The notes under the pieces are model-generated. The model did not search any database. It was not told the origin of the DNA and worked only from the letters and a program-made list of their open reading frames with translations. The position numbers and the translations under genes were made by a program. A stretch of DNA of 18,172 bases from CAYPOY01 sp964412395. Its GTDB lineage: Bacteria > Chloroflexota > Anaerolineae > B4-G1. The stretch is from the NCBI GenBank assembly GCA_964412395.1, contig CAYPOY010000076.1, positions 1-18,172 on the forward strand, in the 5' to 3' direction. Of this stretch, positions 1 through 7,483 are shown one piece after another; position 1 is the stretch's first letter, and every line of letters starts with the position of its first letter.

Positions 1-1057
1 CCTGCGCCTGCGCCATGCGCTTCGCCGCGACGCCGGCGGTAACGGTGCGGTCGGCCACTTCGACGTCGCCGCCACCACCGCAACAAAGGGCGTTCTCGCG
101 GCTGGCGGACATCTCACGGAACTCCAGCCCCGGAATGCGGGCCAGCACCTCACGCGGCGCGTCGTAGATCTCGCTCTTGCGCCCCAGGTCGCATGGGTCG
201 TGGTAGGTGACTACCTCCTCTACCGAGCCGAGGGCCAGTTTGTCGCCAGCGAGGAGTTCCGCCAGGAACTCGCTAGCGTGCTGCAACTGGATGCCGGAGA
301 CATCCACAAACTCGGGGTAGAGGTGCGTCCAGGCGTAATAGCAGGAAGGGCAGGTGAAGACAATCTTTTTAACCCCCGCAGCCCGTGCCTTCTGGACATT
401 GTGTTGTGCCGACTTCGCCATGCGGTCACCCATCCCCGCGATATGGAGGGGGTAGCCACAGCACCACTCGTCTCTGCCCAGCGTGGTGAACTCCACATTG
501 GCCCGCTCCATGATCTGCACAAATGCCTGGGGGATGCTGTAGACGCGGGGGTAGAAGGAACTGACACAGCCAATGAAGTAAAGAACCTCGGCCTTCCTGC
601 GGCGGGGCTTGACACCCCGTGGAATGCGTTCGAGGTTCTGGCTCCAAATCTGGCGGTTCTTGTTATCGTCGCCGGAGATGTTGTGGTCGGCGACAATCGT
701 CCCCCCGAACATCTCCATTCCCTCGGGAACGTTGATGTCCACGCGGACAGCGTACTCCTTAAGGGCAATCATCGTATCCGTGATCGGGATATCCCGCGGG
801 CAGCGCACCTGACAGGATTTGCAGGTAGTACAGAGCCAGAAGGTACGGCTTGCAAGCACCTCCTCCGTCAGGCCCAGGCGAACCATCTGCCACAACTGGC
901 GTGGGGTGTAGTCCATCGCATAGGCGGTGGGACAGGAAGCGGAGCAAGTGCCGCACTGAATACAGGATAGGAGCTTCTGCCACCACTCCGGGGCCACCTC
1001 CCGCGCCAGATCGCGGTTCAGCGTCGCGAGATCAAGGACTTGGTTGACTTCGTGCAC
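1..1057 (-). CDS. HdrD/GlpC-type iron-sulfur (CCG-domain) oxidoreductase subunit, 3' end outside window
   Basis: Predicted cytoplasmic electron-transfer subunit of the heterodisulfide-reductase/GlpC-like family; 352 codons are visible and the C-terminus lies beyond base 1. Two ferredoxin-type 4Fe-4S motifs come first: C32-C35-C38-C42 (CIQCGTCSASCPT) and C76-C79-C82-C86 (CTTCKSCQVRCPR). A first CCG domain follows with C164, C199-C200-G and C236-x2-C239, then the start of a second with HDPC289 and C325-C326-GGGG. This order is the usual HdrD/GlpC arrangement, in which the CCG domains hold a non-cubane cluster or a related redox centre. The GTG start is chosen because a near-perfect Shine-Dalgarno sequence lies nine bases upstream; the ATG just after that sequence is out of frame and meets a stop at once. 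The substrate cannot be told: heterodisulfide, glycerol-3-phosphate, lactate or another donor are all possible. It is unrelated to the glycosyltransferase cluster and is separated from it by about 390 bases. Confidence 0.9.
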   Translation of the reverse strand, partial: MHEVNQVLDLATLNRDLAREVAPEWWQKLLSCIQCGTCSASCPTAYAMDYTPRQLWQMVRLGLTEEVLASRTFWLCTTCKSCQVRCPRDIPITDTMIALKEYAVRVDINVPEGMEMFGGTIVADHNISGDDNKNRQIWSQNLERIPRGVKPRRRKAEVLYFIGCVSSFYPRVYSIPQAFVQIMERANVEFTTLGRDEWCCGYPLHIAGMGDRMAKSAQHNVQKARAAGVKKIVFTCPSCYYAWTHLYPEFVDVSGIQLQHASEFLAELLAGDKLALGSVEEVVTYHDPCDLGRKSEIYDAPREVLARIPGLEFREMSASRENALCCGGGGDVEVADRTVTAGVAAKRMAQAQ

Positions 1058-1066
1058 TCTACATTA

Positions 1067-1074
1067 CCTCCTTC
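1067..1074 (-). promoter_or_regulatory. Strong Shine-Dalgarno sequence fixing the GTG start of the iron-sulfur gene
   Basis: The minus strand reads GAAGGAGG, followed by nine bases and then GTG at 1057. It decides the start codon, since no in-frame ATG lies near it. Confidence 0.8.
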
Positions 1075-1148
1075 TAGCAACCTCTGCACGTGTTTATGTG
1101 GTGCCGGTTCCACGACCTCCAGCCCCTGGGCCGGGGGTATCCTCGACA

Positions 1149-1177
1149 ATTATACGCTGAAAGCGGCACAGGAGCAA
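1149..1177 (-). promoter_or_regulatory. Candidate sigma-70-type promoter, proximal, for the iron-sulfur gene
   Basis: On the minus strand a perfect -10 box TATAAT (1149-1154) has a weak -35 box TTGCTC (1172-1177) at 17 bases. The expected start near 1142 would give a leader of about 85 bases. The -35 match is only three of six, so this is less certain than the upstream candidate. Confidence 0.4.
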
Positions 1178-1326
1178 ATGGTGATAGAACTGGACTGGCT
1201 CGCTAACAATGCTGGAGAGAGCACCCACCGCCAGGTGGGGGCGCAGAATACAACTCGCCCTAATCCGTTAGGCGTGGATGTGGGCTGTGAGTATGGACCA
1301 GGGCGATCTCCAGAATGATAGCCCAT

Positions 1327-1355
1327 AATATACATCAGAACGCGCATTAGGTCAA
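1327..1355 (-). promoter_or_regulatory. Candidate sigma-70-type promoter, distal, for the iron-sulfur gene
   Basis: The minus strand carries TTGACC (1350-1355), a 17-base spacer and TATATT (1327-1332), each five of six to consensus. Transcription from near 1320 would leave a leader of about 260 bases before the GTG at 1057. This is the best promoter match in the left intergenic region. Confidence 0.5.
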
Positions 1356-1447
1356 GTGATACCTTCTGGCCTTGCATAAGGTTCACCGCATTGTTCGGGA
1401 GCGATCCGAGCCCGAAGAGGCGGACAGGTGTGTTCATCGGATTGCCC

Positions 1448-3715
1448 TCACGGAGATTCCGGGGCAAGCAGAACGAGGTCGTCAGGCACCAGTCCGTCAG
1501 GGCCCAGGACCGGGAGGCGCTCCAGCGTGTCCGACTGGTACATCCCCGCCGCCAGATGCATGCGCTGTCCGGCGGGAAGCACCGGCACCTCCAGGATGTG
1601 ATCGTCGAGTATCACGTCGCCGGCCTGCCAGGCTGAGGTAGGGTAACGACCGCAGTGGGGCAGTCCATCGTGTTGGGCTAGCAGTTGTCCTGCCTCATTC
1701 AGCAGGTGGACGAAAACCGTATAGTCCCCCGCTGGTCGTTCGTCAGCGTGCCAGTAGAGCGTGACGGTCAGCGGCACGCCGCTCTGAATCGGTCCCGACA
1801 GCCGGTATCCGGTCAACGTGATCTGTTCGCCCAACCGGTAGTCCAGCAGCTGCACGTTCTCAGGGAGCTCCGAAAGCGGTCGTTCTGGAGCAACCCGCAC
1901 CCGAGCCAGCGTGTAAAAATCCACCACAGCCCCGGCGGGGTCGCGGGCAACCAATCTCTCGCCGGTGGATGCGTCGTATAGCCCAACCACCAGGTCGTAC
2001 ATCCCGGGGACAGGTGCCCAATCCTCGACGTGGACGCGGTAGACGTCGCAGAAGGCCCATCCCACGCGCCAGAGCGAGGTGGGAAAGCGACCGAGGCCAG
2101 GGTAGGTGTACCGTTCGGCCACCCGCTCGTTAGCCCGCCCTATCAGGTGGATGAAGACAGTGTAGTCCTGGGCCATCGGTGCCAGCGCCTCCCAGCAAAC
2201 GCGGACCGCCAGCGTACCACCTGGTACCACGGATGTTCGGTCCAGGGAGGCACCCAGTAGACGGGCAGTGCTGCCACAGGTCAATTCCACGCCTTGAACC
2301 GTCGTGACGGCATCGGCAGGCGAGGTCAACTGGGGCGGGGCAAAGGCTGGCCGGATAACCACCCAGGGAGTGAGAAGGCTGAGAACGGCCAGTCCGATCA
2401 GAAATAGAGGGCGCAGCCACCGCTGCGGCAGTGCTACCCATCCCCCGACCAGGAGTAGAGCCCAAGCCCCGATGGCAGGGAAGAGCAGCCGACCGTGAGG
2501 GGCTTCCACCTGCCGCATCCACTGCAGGAGAGCGGCGAACACCAGCAACCACCACGCCGAAGCCAAAAGAAAGACTCGCCTGGGACCGGGGAGACAGCGC
2601 CGTTTCAGCGCCCTGCCCCACCCGATCAGGCTGACCACCAGGGCCACTCCCAGCGCCAGGTACACCCACAGCGGGAACTCGATGTGCCCCCAGCCGAAGC
2701 CGCCCCAGAAGGATCGGTAGACCCTGGGCAGTCGGGCCAGGAGTGTCCCGAAGGAGCCCGGTGCTGCCCGTCCCCATGGCGTGTTCACATGCACGTGGAG
2801 GGCGAGAGGGTCACGGTACAGGAGCGCGTTGCGAAGAACCCACCAACCGCTGACGGCAGAAGCCGTCAAAATGACCAGTGACAAATGACCAATGACGAAT
2901 GACCAATGACCAATGACCAATGACCAATGGTGAATGGCGAATGGCGAATGGCGAATGGCAAATGGTGTTTTTCGGGCTCGTGGGCGGCAAGTAAGTATCA
3001 GAACTATTACGGCGAGAGGGCCCAAGAGCAGGCAGCTAGTTTTGGCCAGGGCGGCCAGCCCAATTAGCAGGCCAATGGCGAGGCTTCGGCGGAGCGTTAT
3101 CCCTCGATTAGCGGCACGGGCAAGCGCCCACAATACGCCGGTCGCAAAAGCCGCCGCCGCGCTATCGTTGCTCACCACGCCGCTGATAAACAGGAACTGC
3201 GGGGTAAAAGCGACCACGGCTGCCACGCTCAGAGCCCAGGCCGGTTGCTGAGGGAATGTCTCACGCCCCAGCCCCCAGGCAGCTATGACGGTCATCAGGC
3301 CGAAAGCCAGTGAGACGAAGCGCGCCAACCGGATCGCCAGTACAGCTCCTCGCCAGGGGAATCGCTCGCGTTCCGTGTGGATCAGCATGTTCTTGTTGTC
3401 GTTCACTGTCCCACTGGCCTGGTACCCGAAGCCGGGGTTGTGCCACATCAGCTCCGCCAGGTCCTCGTCGGGCGCGAATCCGCTGACCAGCGCGGCCACG
3501 GCGTAATAAAGCGGCGGCTGAGCCACTTCCTGGTAGGCCCCGCTCTCGATGCCGGTCAGGGCGGGCAGTGCGCGCTCTTCGACCAGGTAGCGGACGTAGG
3601 CATAGTGCCAAACCTCGTCGGGCGCTTCGAAGAGGGGCGTGATCAGGCTGTAGACCAGCCCCAGCAAGAGAAAGAGCAAGAGCAAGGCATAAGGGAAAAA
3701 CCTGGCGTTGAACAT
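1448..3715 (-). CDS. DUF2142-type GT-C membrane protein with two C-terminal beta-sandwich domains (last gene of operon)
   Basis: 755 residues. The first membrane helix (about 8-28) leads into the outer-loop motif FEAPDEVWHY with D33-E34, then QPPLYY, then a VVSND acidic motif. These are the conserved positions of the DUF2142/GT39-like branch of GT-C transferases, which move a sugar from a polyprenyl carrier on the outer membrane face. Multiple hydrophobic helices run to about residue 460. The remaining ~290 residues are soluble and contain two copies of a beta-rich repeat marked by DYTVF(I/V)HL and (F/Y)PTS.W, ending ERLPV. A heptanucleotide array encodes residues ~249-282, between two helices. 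It is paralogous to the gene at 7480-9816. The ATG lies 14 bases after the stop of the preceding gene and has no Shine-Dalgarno at normal distance, so translation may be coupled. Donor and acceptor are unknown. Confidence 0.85.
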   Translation of the reverse strand: MFNARFFPYALLLLFLLLGLVYSLITPLFEAPDEVWHYAYVRYLVEERALPALTGIESGAYQEVAQPPLYYAVAALVSGFAPDEDLAELMWHNPGFGYQASGTVNDNKNMLIHTERERFPWRGAVLAIRLARFVSLAFGLMTVIAAWGLGRETFPQQPAWALSVAAVVAFTPQFLFISGVVSNDSAAAAFATGVLWALARAANRGITLRRSLAIGLLIGLAALAKTSCLLLGPLAVIVLILTCRPRARKTPFAIRHSPFAIHHWSLVIGHWSFVIGHLSLVILTASAVSGWWVLRNALLYRDPLALHVHVNTPWGRAAPGSFGTLLARLPRVYRSFWGGFGWGHIEFPLWVYLALGVALVVSLIGWGRALKRRCLPGPRRVFLLASAWWLLVFAALLQWMRQVEAPHGRLLFPAIGAWALLLVGGWVALPQRWLRPLFLIGLAVLSLLTPWVVIRPAFAPPQLTSPADAVTTVQGVELTCGSTARLLGASLDRTSVVPGGTLAVRVCWEALAPMAQDYTVFIHLIGRANERVAERYTYPGLGRFPTSLWRVGWAFCDVYRVHVEDWAPVPGMYDLVVGLYDASTGERLVARDPAGAVVDFYTLARVRVAPERPLSELPENVQLLDYRLGEQITLTGYRLSGPIQSGVPLTVTLYWHADERPAGDYTVFVHLLNEAGQLLAQHDGLPHCGRYPTSAWQAGDVILDDHILEVPVLPAGQRMHLAAGMYQSDTLERLPVLGPDGLVPDDLVLLAPESP
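2870..2967 (-). repeat. In-frame heptanucleotide array, 14 units, compound AATGACC / AATGGCG type
   Basis: Read on the plus strand there are 14 contiguous 7-base units. The first eight are AATGACC or close variants (2870-2925) and the last six AATGGCG or variants (2926-2967). The coding minus strand reads GGTCATT and CGCCATT, giving 21-base (7-residue) peptide periods such as HWSLVIG and HSPFAI. The array lies in an inter-helix loop of the DUF2142-type protein and keeps its frame. Confidence 0.92.
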
Positions 3716-3729
3716 CCGTGATTTGACGT

Positions 3730-4860
3730 TTATTGCCTTACCTCCACATCACCGGCGGAGTTTTGGGGAGGAGGAACGATCGGCTTGGAAAAACCAATCG
3801 TGGTTTTATAGGAAAAGGAAGGCGAGGTGCGACAGGTGTCACTCACCAGATGGCGCGCGAGGATCACGAACCTGATATTCTGGCCCTCCTCCAGCCACTG
3901 GATAACCGCCCGATGATGAGTTCCACCAGTCTGATCCACGGGGGTGTAGAGATCCAGCGACCGCCAGTTCGTAACTAACGGCAAGTAGACGGTAGGAAGG
4001 AGAAGCGAGCCTGTCCCTGTGGACGTGATGGGCAGTGTGGGCGTGATCACTCTGTACCAGACCTGGGTTAAGGCTGGCTCCGTTGTCTCCCACTCGATGA
4101 CTAACTGCCCAGACTGTGTGTAGCTCACCACCTCAGTAATGAGTCCATCCGGATCCCAGCTTGGTGGGTCAGGGAGCCGCCCCGGGGGCAGGGGTACCTC
4201 CACCAGAGTCCCTGCGTCCCAGAATGTGTCATACGGCGTATAGCAGTGGTCCGGTGAGACATAAGTAACGACGGTGACATGATCGCTGCGCGACTCGGCT
4301 GTCACGGTATGCAACCCCCAGGTGTAGAAGAACGTTTGTTCTGAAGACCAGACAGTATCAGAGGGTAGAGAAGAGACGAAAGGATTATTTGCGGTGTTAT
4401 ACTGACGCCCCAGAGGGTCTATCCCGATCCGGGCATGGTGGTCCAAACCGGCGTCAGAATGGTTCCGCCCGTACATACTGAACTGGTAGAAGGTGCAGGG
4501 CCTTACCGGCACCCGTTGGTAGATGCCAGCGGTGTAGGATGCACCCCATTTGAAGTAGACTTGAGCATGGTTGCCATCATACCGGTAAGGTCGCCACTCT
4601 CGAACGTCGTCGTATTCTGGAATCGAGCTGCCCTCTATCCACCGCAACCAGCCGTTTGCAACGTAGTGATTAGGATACTTCCAGTAGAAGCCTTCCTCCA
4701 TACTGCCGTTCACCAGCAGGTTATCCGCCTGTACGTGCTGGACCTGGAGCGGCTCTCCCCCCCACGGGACTTCACCCGCCCCACAGGTAACCTCTCCTTT
4801 TCCCAACGCAAGCACTGCTAATAAGACTGTAGTCACGAGATGCCATGCACATCGCTTCAT
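3730..4860 (-). CDS. Secreted jelly-roll-like plus fibronectin-III-like protein, paralog of 12601-13788
   Basis: 376 residues from ATG 4860. That start gives a clean signal peptide (MKRCAWHLVTTVLLAVLALG), and AGGAGG (4873-4878) lies 12 bases upstream. The frame is open further upstream, but there it reads an arginine-rich stretch and would overlap the preceding gene. The region after the signal, with NGSMEEGFY, AGIYQRV, PC.FYQFSMYG and FWDAGTLVEV, looks like a carbohydrate-binding or jelly-roll module. The second half begins GQLVIEWETTEPA and looks like one fibronectin-III domain interrupted by a segment with ITPT...STGT and VYLPLV. Length, order of motifs and cysteine positions match the divergent paralog across the control region. 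No enzyme motif is visible. It sits between two glycosyltransferases in the operon, which suggests a surface protein, possibly a glycosylation target. Confidence 0.8.
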   Translation of the reverse strand: MKRCAWHLVTTVLLAVLALGKGEVTCGAGEVPWGGEPLQVQHVQADNLLVNGSMEEGFYWKYPNHYVANGWLRWIEGSSIPEYDDVREWRPYRYDGNHAQVYFKWGASYTAGIYQRVPVRPCTFYQFSMYGRNHSDAGLDHHARIGIDPLGRQYNTANNPFVSSLPSDTVWSSEQTFFYTWGLHTVTAESRSDHVTVVTYVSPDHCYTPYDTFWDAGTLVEVPLPPGRLPDPPSWDPDGLITEVVSYTQSGQLVIEWETTEPALTQVWYRVITPTLPITSTGTGSLLLPTVYLPLVTNWRSLDLYTPVDQTGGTHHRAVIQWLEEGQNIRFVILARHLVSDTCRTSPSFSYKTTIGFSKPIVPPPQNSAGDVEVRQ

Positions 4861-4918
4861 CTGACCCCATTTCCTCCTAAACTCACAAGAATTGATGGTA
4901 TTATGATCGCGGCGGCGC

Positions 4919-7483
4919 CTACGGACGATCCGGCCACACCGGCACCGCAGCGTCGGGGGTAGGCACATCCGTCAGCACTATACGGTCTCCTCCCACTTCA
5001 TCCCCGGCCAAGACGGCCCACCGCTCCATCGTGTCCAGCCAGTAAGCGCCGGTCTGAAGCCAGTAGCGACCGGCTGGCAGATCCTGGGGAGCGGAGAGAA
5101 AGTGGCGCTGCACCAGGATGTCCCCAGGCTGCAACTGATCCCAGGGGACCCCCAACCCATCCCCCACGGCCACGGGGCGGCCCTCTGCGCCTACCAGATG
5201 GCCCATCAGGGAAAAAGGCCGGCCTGGCGTGTCCGTCACCTGCCAGTAGGTGACCAAAATGATCTCCTGCCCCTCTTGGGTCACCTCGTATCCCAGAAAG
5301 ACAAGCGGTCCGTCCAGAGGGACCGGAGTGGAGACGGGGGCTCCATCAGTCATCGCCTGGACAGGCGGCCACTCGACCGGCGCTGCCCAGAGATTCTCCC
5401 CTAAGATACCCCCGGGACGAGGGCTGGGAGCTTCCCTGGGATTCCACTCGAAGATGGTCAAGGGTGGGATCGCACGGGGGGTCTTCTGCTCGAAGCTGAG
5501 CCGAGCCAGGGCGAGTCGCTGTTGAGTGAAATCATCTCCTGGTGCCGCCTCCCGATGGAGGACATACCAACCGGCGGACTCTCCAGCATCTGGGTAGAGC
5601 CAACTTTGCGTGCAGTCGAAAGTAAGCATGCGCAGGTCATCCCGGCCAAACCCCTCGACCACCGCCTCGGGCGACAGAGGGGTGACAGGTACAGCGCACT
5701 GGGCCAGCCAGGTCGGCCGTGGTGCCCGTTCAGGGACGTGGTAGACAAGCAGCGCGTTGGCCACCACGTCGTCCGGATCCCGGTGCCAGAACCAGTTGTA
5801 CATCTCCCGGTCAATGAGCTGTAGTCCCCGCAGCGTGGAGGCACTGATTACGTAAATGCCTGGAGAGGGGTTAAAACGAGCAGGCAAAACGGCTGGCGCG
5901 TCCGCCAGGGGAGGCAACGGCGTAGCCTGGACCCCGTACAGCTCCGGCCGGATGAAGAAGGTGAAGCTGCTTAGTCGGACATCGGGCCAGTGTTGCTTCT
6001 CCAGGTAAGCACGCAGGGCCTTCAAACCCTGTCCCCAATCCACGTTGGAATCAGCCAGGTAGCGGTAGCCGTTCCGTGGCCCTCCTGCGATCTCGTTGAA
6101 GAAGGTGAGGTAGAAAGGCCACACCCGGAGTGTGCCGATCATCTGGCAGAGCAATAGAGCCACAACAATAATGCGTAGTGAGTAATGCGTGAGACGTGAA
6201 ACGTGAGACGTGAAACGTGAAACGTGAAACGTGAGACGTGAGACGTGAAACGTGAAATGTGAAACGTGATGCGGCCCTGACCTTGTCGGCGTGGGGCGTG
6301 GGGTAACCAGGCGGGCAGTGAAGAGGTACAGGAAGGGCAGAATGGGGAGCAGATGCCGGTAACCCAGGTTAATCTCGTTCACCATGCTCATGAGAAAGTA
6401 GCTTACCGGCAGGCTCGCCAGCACCAGTTCGCGCCATCGCTGTCGCGGGTTACGCCAGACAATCGGCAAGGTCATCCCCAGAGCCGCTCCGATGAGCACG
6501 AGGGTGGGCAAAGGCGTCTTGAGGGCGAAGACGACGGGAAAGTAGTACCACCGTCCTCCCAGGTAAGTCTCACCCAATAGGTAGGCCGGGTTGCCCCTGG
6601 CGACGTGCCGTCCCACCCGCAGGAAAGAGCGCCAATAAGTCGGGGCAGGAAGCGGGAAGGAGAGCCCAGGAGGAGGGCCAAAATCGAAGAGGTGAACGGC
6701 CCACAGTGTCAGAAAAGCCACGCCCAGGTAGGCAAGCAATCGTACCACCAGCTTCTTCCGCCAGCGCTTCAGTCCCCACAGGACTATCAATCCAACGCTG
6801 ACAGGAAGCACAATAAGAGCGGAAATCTTCGCCGCCAACGCCAACCCCAGAGAGACCCCGGCTATTACCAGACTCGTCCAACTGGGCCGGCGCAGGAGAC
6901 GCTGGACGGCGTACATGGCGATAAAGATGAAGCAAGTGACCCCCAGGTCAAGGGTTGCCAGCGTCGCGTGGGCCAGGATATTCGGGTCGAAGACAAAGAA
7001 CGCCAGGGCGAGAAGTCCAGCTCGAGGCCCGAACCACTCGGATGCCCAGCGGAAGAGAAAGGCCCCCAACAACAGGGCCAACCAGGAAATCGGGATACGG
7101 GGGGGGATCACCCACGTATCTATGGGAAGGCTCCACCAGATCTCGTTGCGCACGAAGAGTCGCCGATCCCCCTGTGCCCATGCAGGCACATCCCACGGAT
7201 CGGGAACATGAGGCGAGAGAAGCAAAGGCCAGCTCATCCAGAGCCCTATCAACGGAGGATGGTCCTCGACCAGGCGAAGGTCGCCTGTGCGTAGAACGCT
7301 GTAGCCGGTAGAGATGTGGAGGTCCTCGTCAAAAGTGATGGAAAGATGAGGAATGCTAGTCATCGCCTGGGCAAAGAGCACTCCTAGCAACAGAGCTGCC
7401 ACGCAGGTGTATAAGGCTCCCTGGGCTCCAATGGGCTGTCTGTTCGATACTCTTTGCCGGTGAAGACGAGAAGGGCCATTCAC
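4919..7483 (-). CDS. PMT-type GT-C glycosyltransferase with long extracytoplasmic tail (third gene of operon)
   Basis: 854 residues from GTG 7483. This start overlaps the upstream stop (GTGA), and GGAGGT stands nine bases before it; a longer frame to 7597 would overlap the previous gene by over 100 bases. After the first helix comes ITFDEDLHI with D52-E53, then DHPPL, then FDPNILAHATLATLD. These are the acidic and proline motifs of GT39/PMT-like lipid-phosphosugar transferases. Helices continue to about residue 460, followed by YLADSNVDWGQ, a motif frequent in this family. The tail has a conserved middle module (WLAQC, EGFGR, FDCTQSWLYPD) and a final beta sandwich (VAVGDGLGVP, GDILVQRH, YWLQTGAYWLDTMERW). 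A heptanucleotide array fills residues ~404-436. It is paralogous to the genes at 9813-12278 and 13863-16322. Substrates are unknown. Confidence 0.88.
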   Translation of the reverse strand: MNGPSRLHRQRVSNRQPIGAQGALYTCVAALLLGVLFAQAMTSIPHLSITFDEDLHISTGYSVLRTGDLRLVEDHPPLIGLWMSWPLLLSPHVPDPWDVPAWAQGDRRLFVRNEIWWSLPIDTWVIPPRIPISWLALLLGAFLFRWASEWFGPRAGLLALAFFVFDPNILAHATLATLDLGVTCFIFIAMYAVQRLLRRPSWTSLVIAGVSLGLALAAKISALIVLPVSVGLIVLWGLKRWRKKLVVRLLAYLGVAFLTLWAVHLFDFGPPPGLSFPLPAPTYWRSFLRVGRHVARGNPAYLLGETYLGGRWYYFPVVFALKTPLPTLVLIGAALGMTLPIVWRNPRQRWRELVLASLPVSYFLMSMVNEINLGYRHLLPILPFLYLFTARLVTPRPTPTRSGPHHVSHFTFHVSRLTFHVSRFTSHVSRLTHYSLRIIVVALLLCQMIGTLRVWPFYLTFFNEIAGGPRNGYRYLADSNVDWGQGLKALRAYLEKQHWPDVRLSSFTFFIRPELYGVQATPLPPLADAPAVLPARFNPSPGIYVISASTLRGLQLIDREMYNWFWHRDPDDVVANALLVYHVPERAPRPTWLAQCAVPVTPLSPEAVVEGFGRDDLRMLTFDCTQSWLYPDAGESAGWYVLHREAAPGDDFTQQRLALARLSFEQKTPRAIPPLTIFEWNPREAPSPRPGGILGENLWAAPVEWPPVQAMTDGAPVSTPVPLDGPLVFLGYEVTQEGQEIILVTYWQVTDTPGRPFSLMGHLVGAEGRPVAVGDGLGVPWDQLQPGDILVQRHFLSAPQDLPAGRYWLQTGAYWLDTMERWAVLAGDEVGGDRIVLTDVPTPDAAVPVWPDRP
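6175..6272 (-). repeat. In-frame heptanucleotide array, 12 clear plus 2 degenerate units, GTGAAAC/GTGAGAC type
   Basis: Plus-strand units are GTGAAAC and GTGAGAC with rare variants from 6189 to 6272, preceded by two decayed units (GTAGTGA, GTAATGC). The coding minus strand reads GTTTCAC/GTCTCAC and is translated as repeated FHVSRLT/FHVSRFT heptads just before the last membrane helix of the PMT-type protein. Confidence 0.92.

Larger units (their letters stand above)
1058..1447. other. Intergenic region between the glycosyltransferase operon and the iron-sulfur gene
   Basis: About 390 bases without a convincing gene. It holds two candidate minus-strand promoters and the Shine-Dalgarno sequence listed separately. 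Two small inverted repeats are visible: CCCACC/GGTGGG with a four-base loop at 1224-1239, and TTCGGG/CCCGAA with an 11-base loop at 1394-1416. The second lies just downstream of the operon's last stop codon but has no T-run, so an intrinsic terminator is not supported. A 105-codon minus-strand frame here lacks family resemblance, and the distal promoter lies inside it. Confidence 0.5.

Noticed and set aside
200..970. Long plus-strand frame opposite the iron-sulfur gene
   Set aside because: The opposite strand encodes clear 4Fe-4S and CCG motifs over the whole stretch; the plus frame has no family features and is a shadow.
1394..1416. Intrinsic terminator for the glycosyltransferase operon
   Set aside because: The stem is six pairs with an 11-base loop and no T-run follows on the minus strand.
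1150..1467. 105-codon minus-strand frame in the left intergenic region
   Set aside because: It overlaps the end of the operon's last gene, has no Shine-Dalgarno or recognisable domain, and contains the distal promoter candidate of the iron-sulfur gene.
2870..2967. CRISPR-like array
   Set aside because: Units are 7 bases, contiguous and without spacers, and are read through in frame by a membrane-protein gene; no cas genes are present.
4861..4968. Upstream extension of the secreted protein to 4968
   Set aside because: The extension encodes an arginine-rich stretch without signal-peptide character and overlaps the preceding gene; ATG 4860 gives a clean signal peptide and has AGGAGG upstream.
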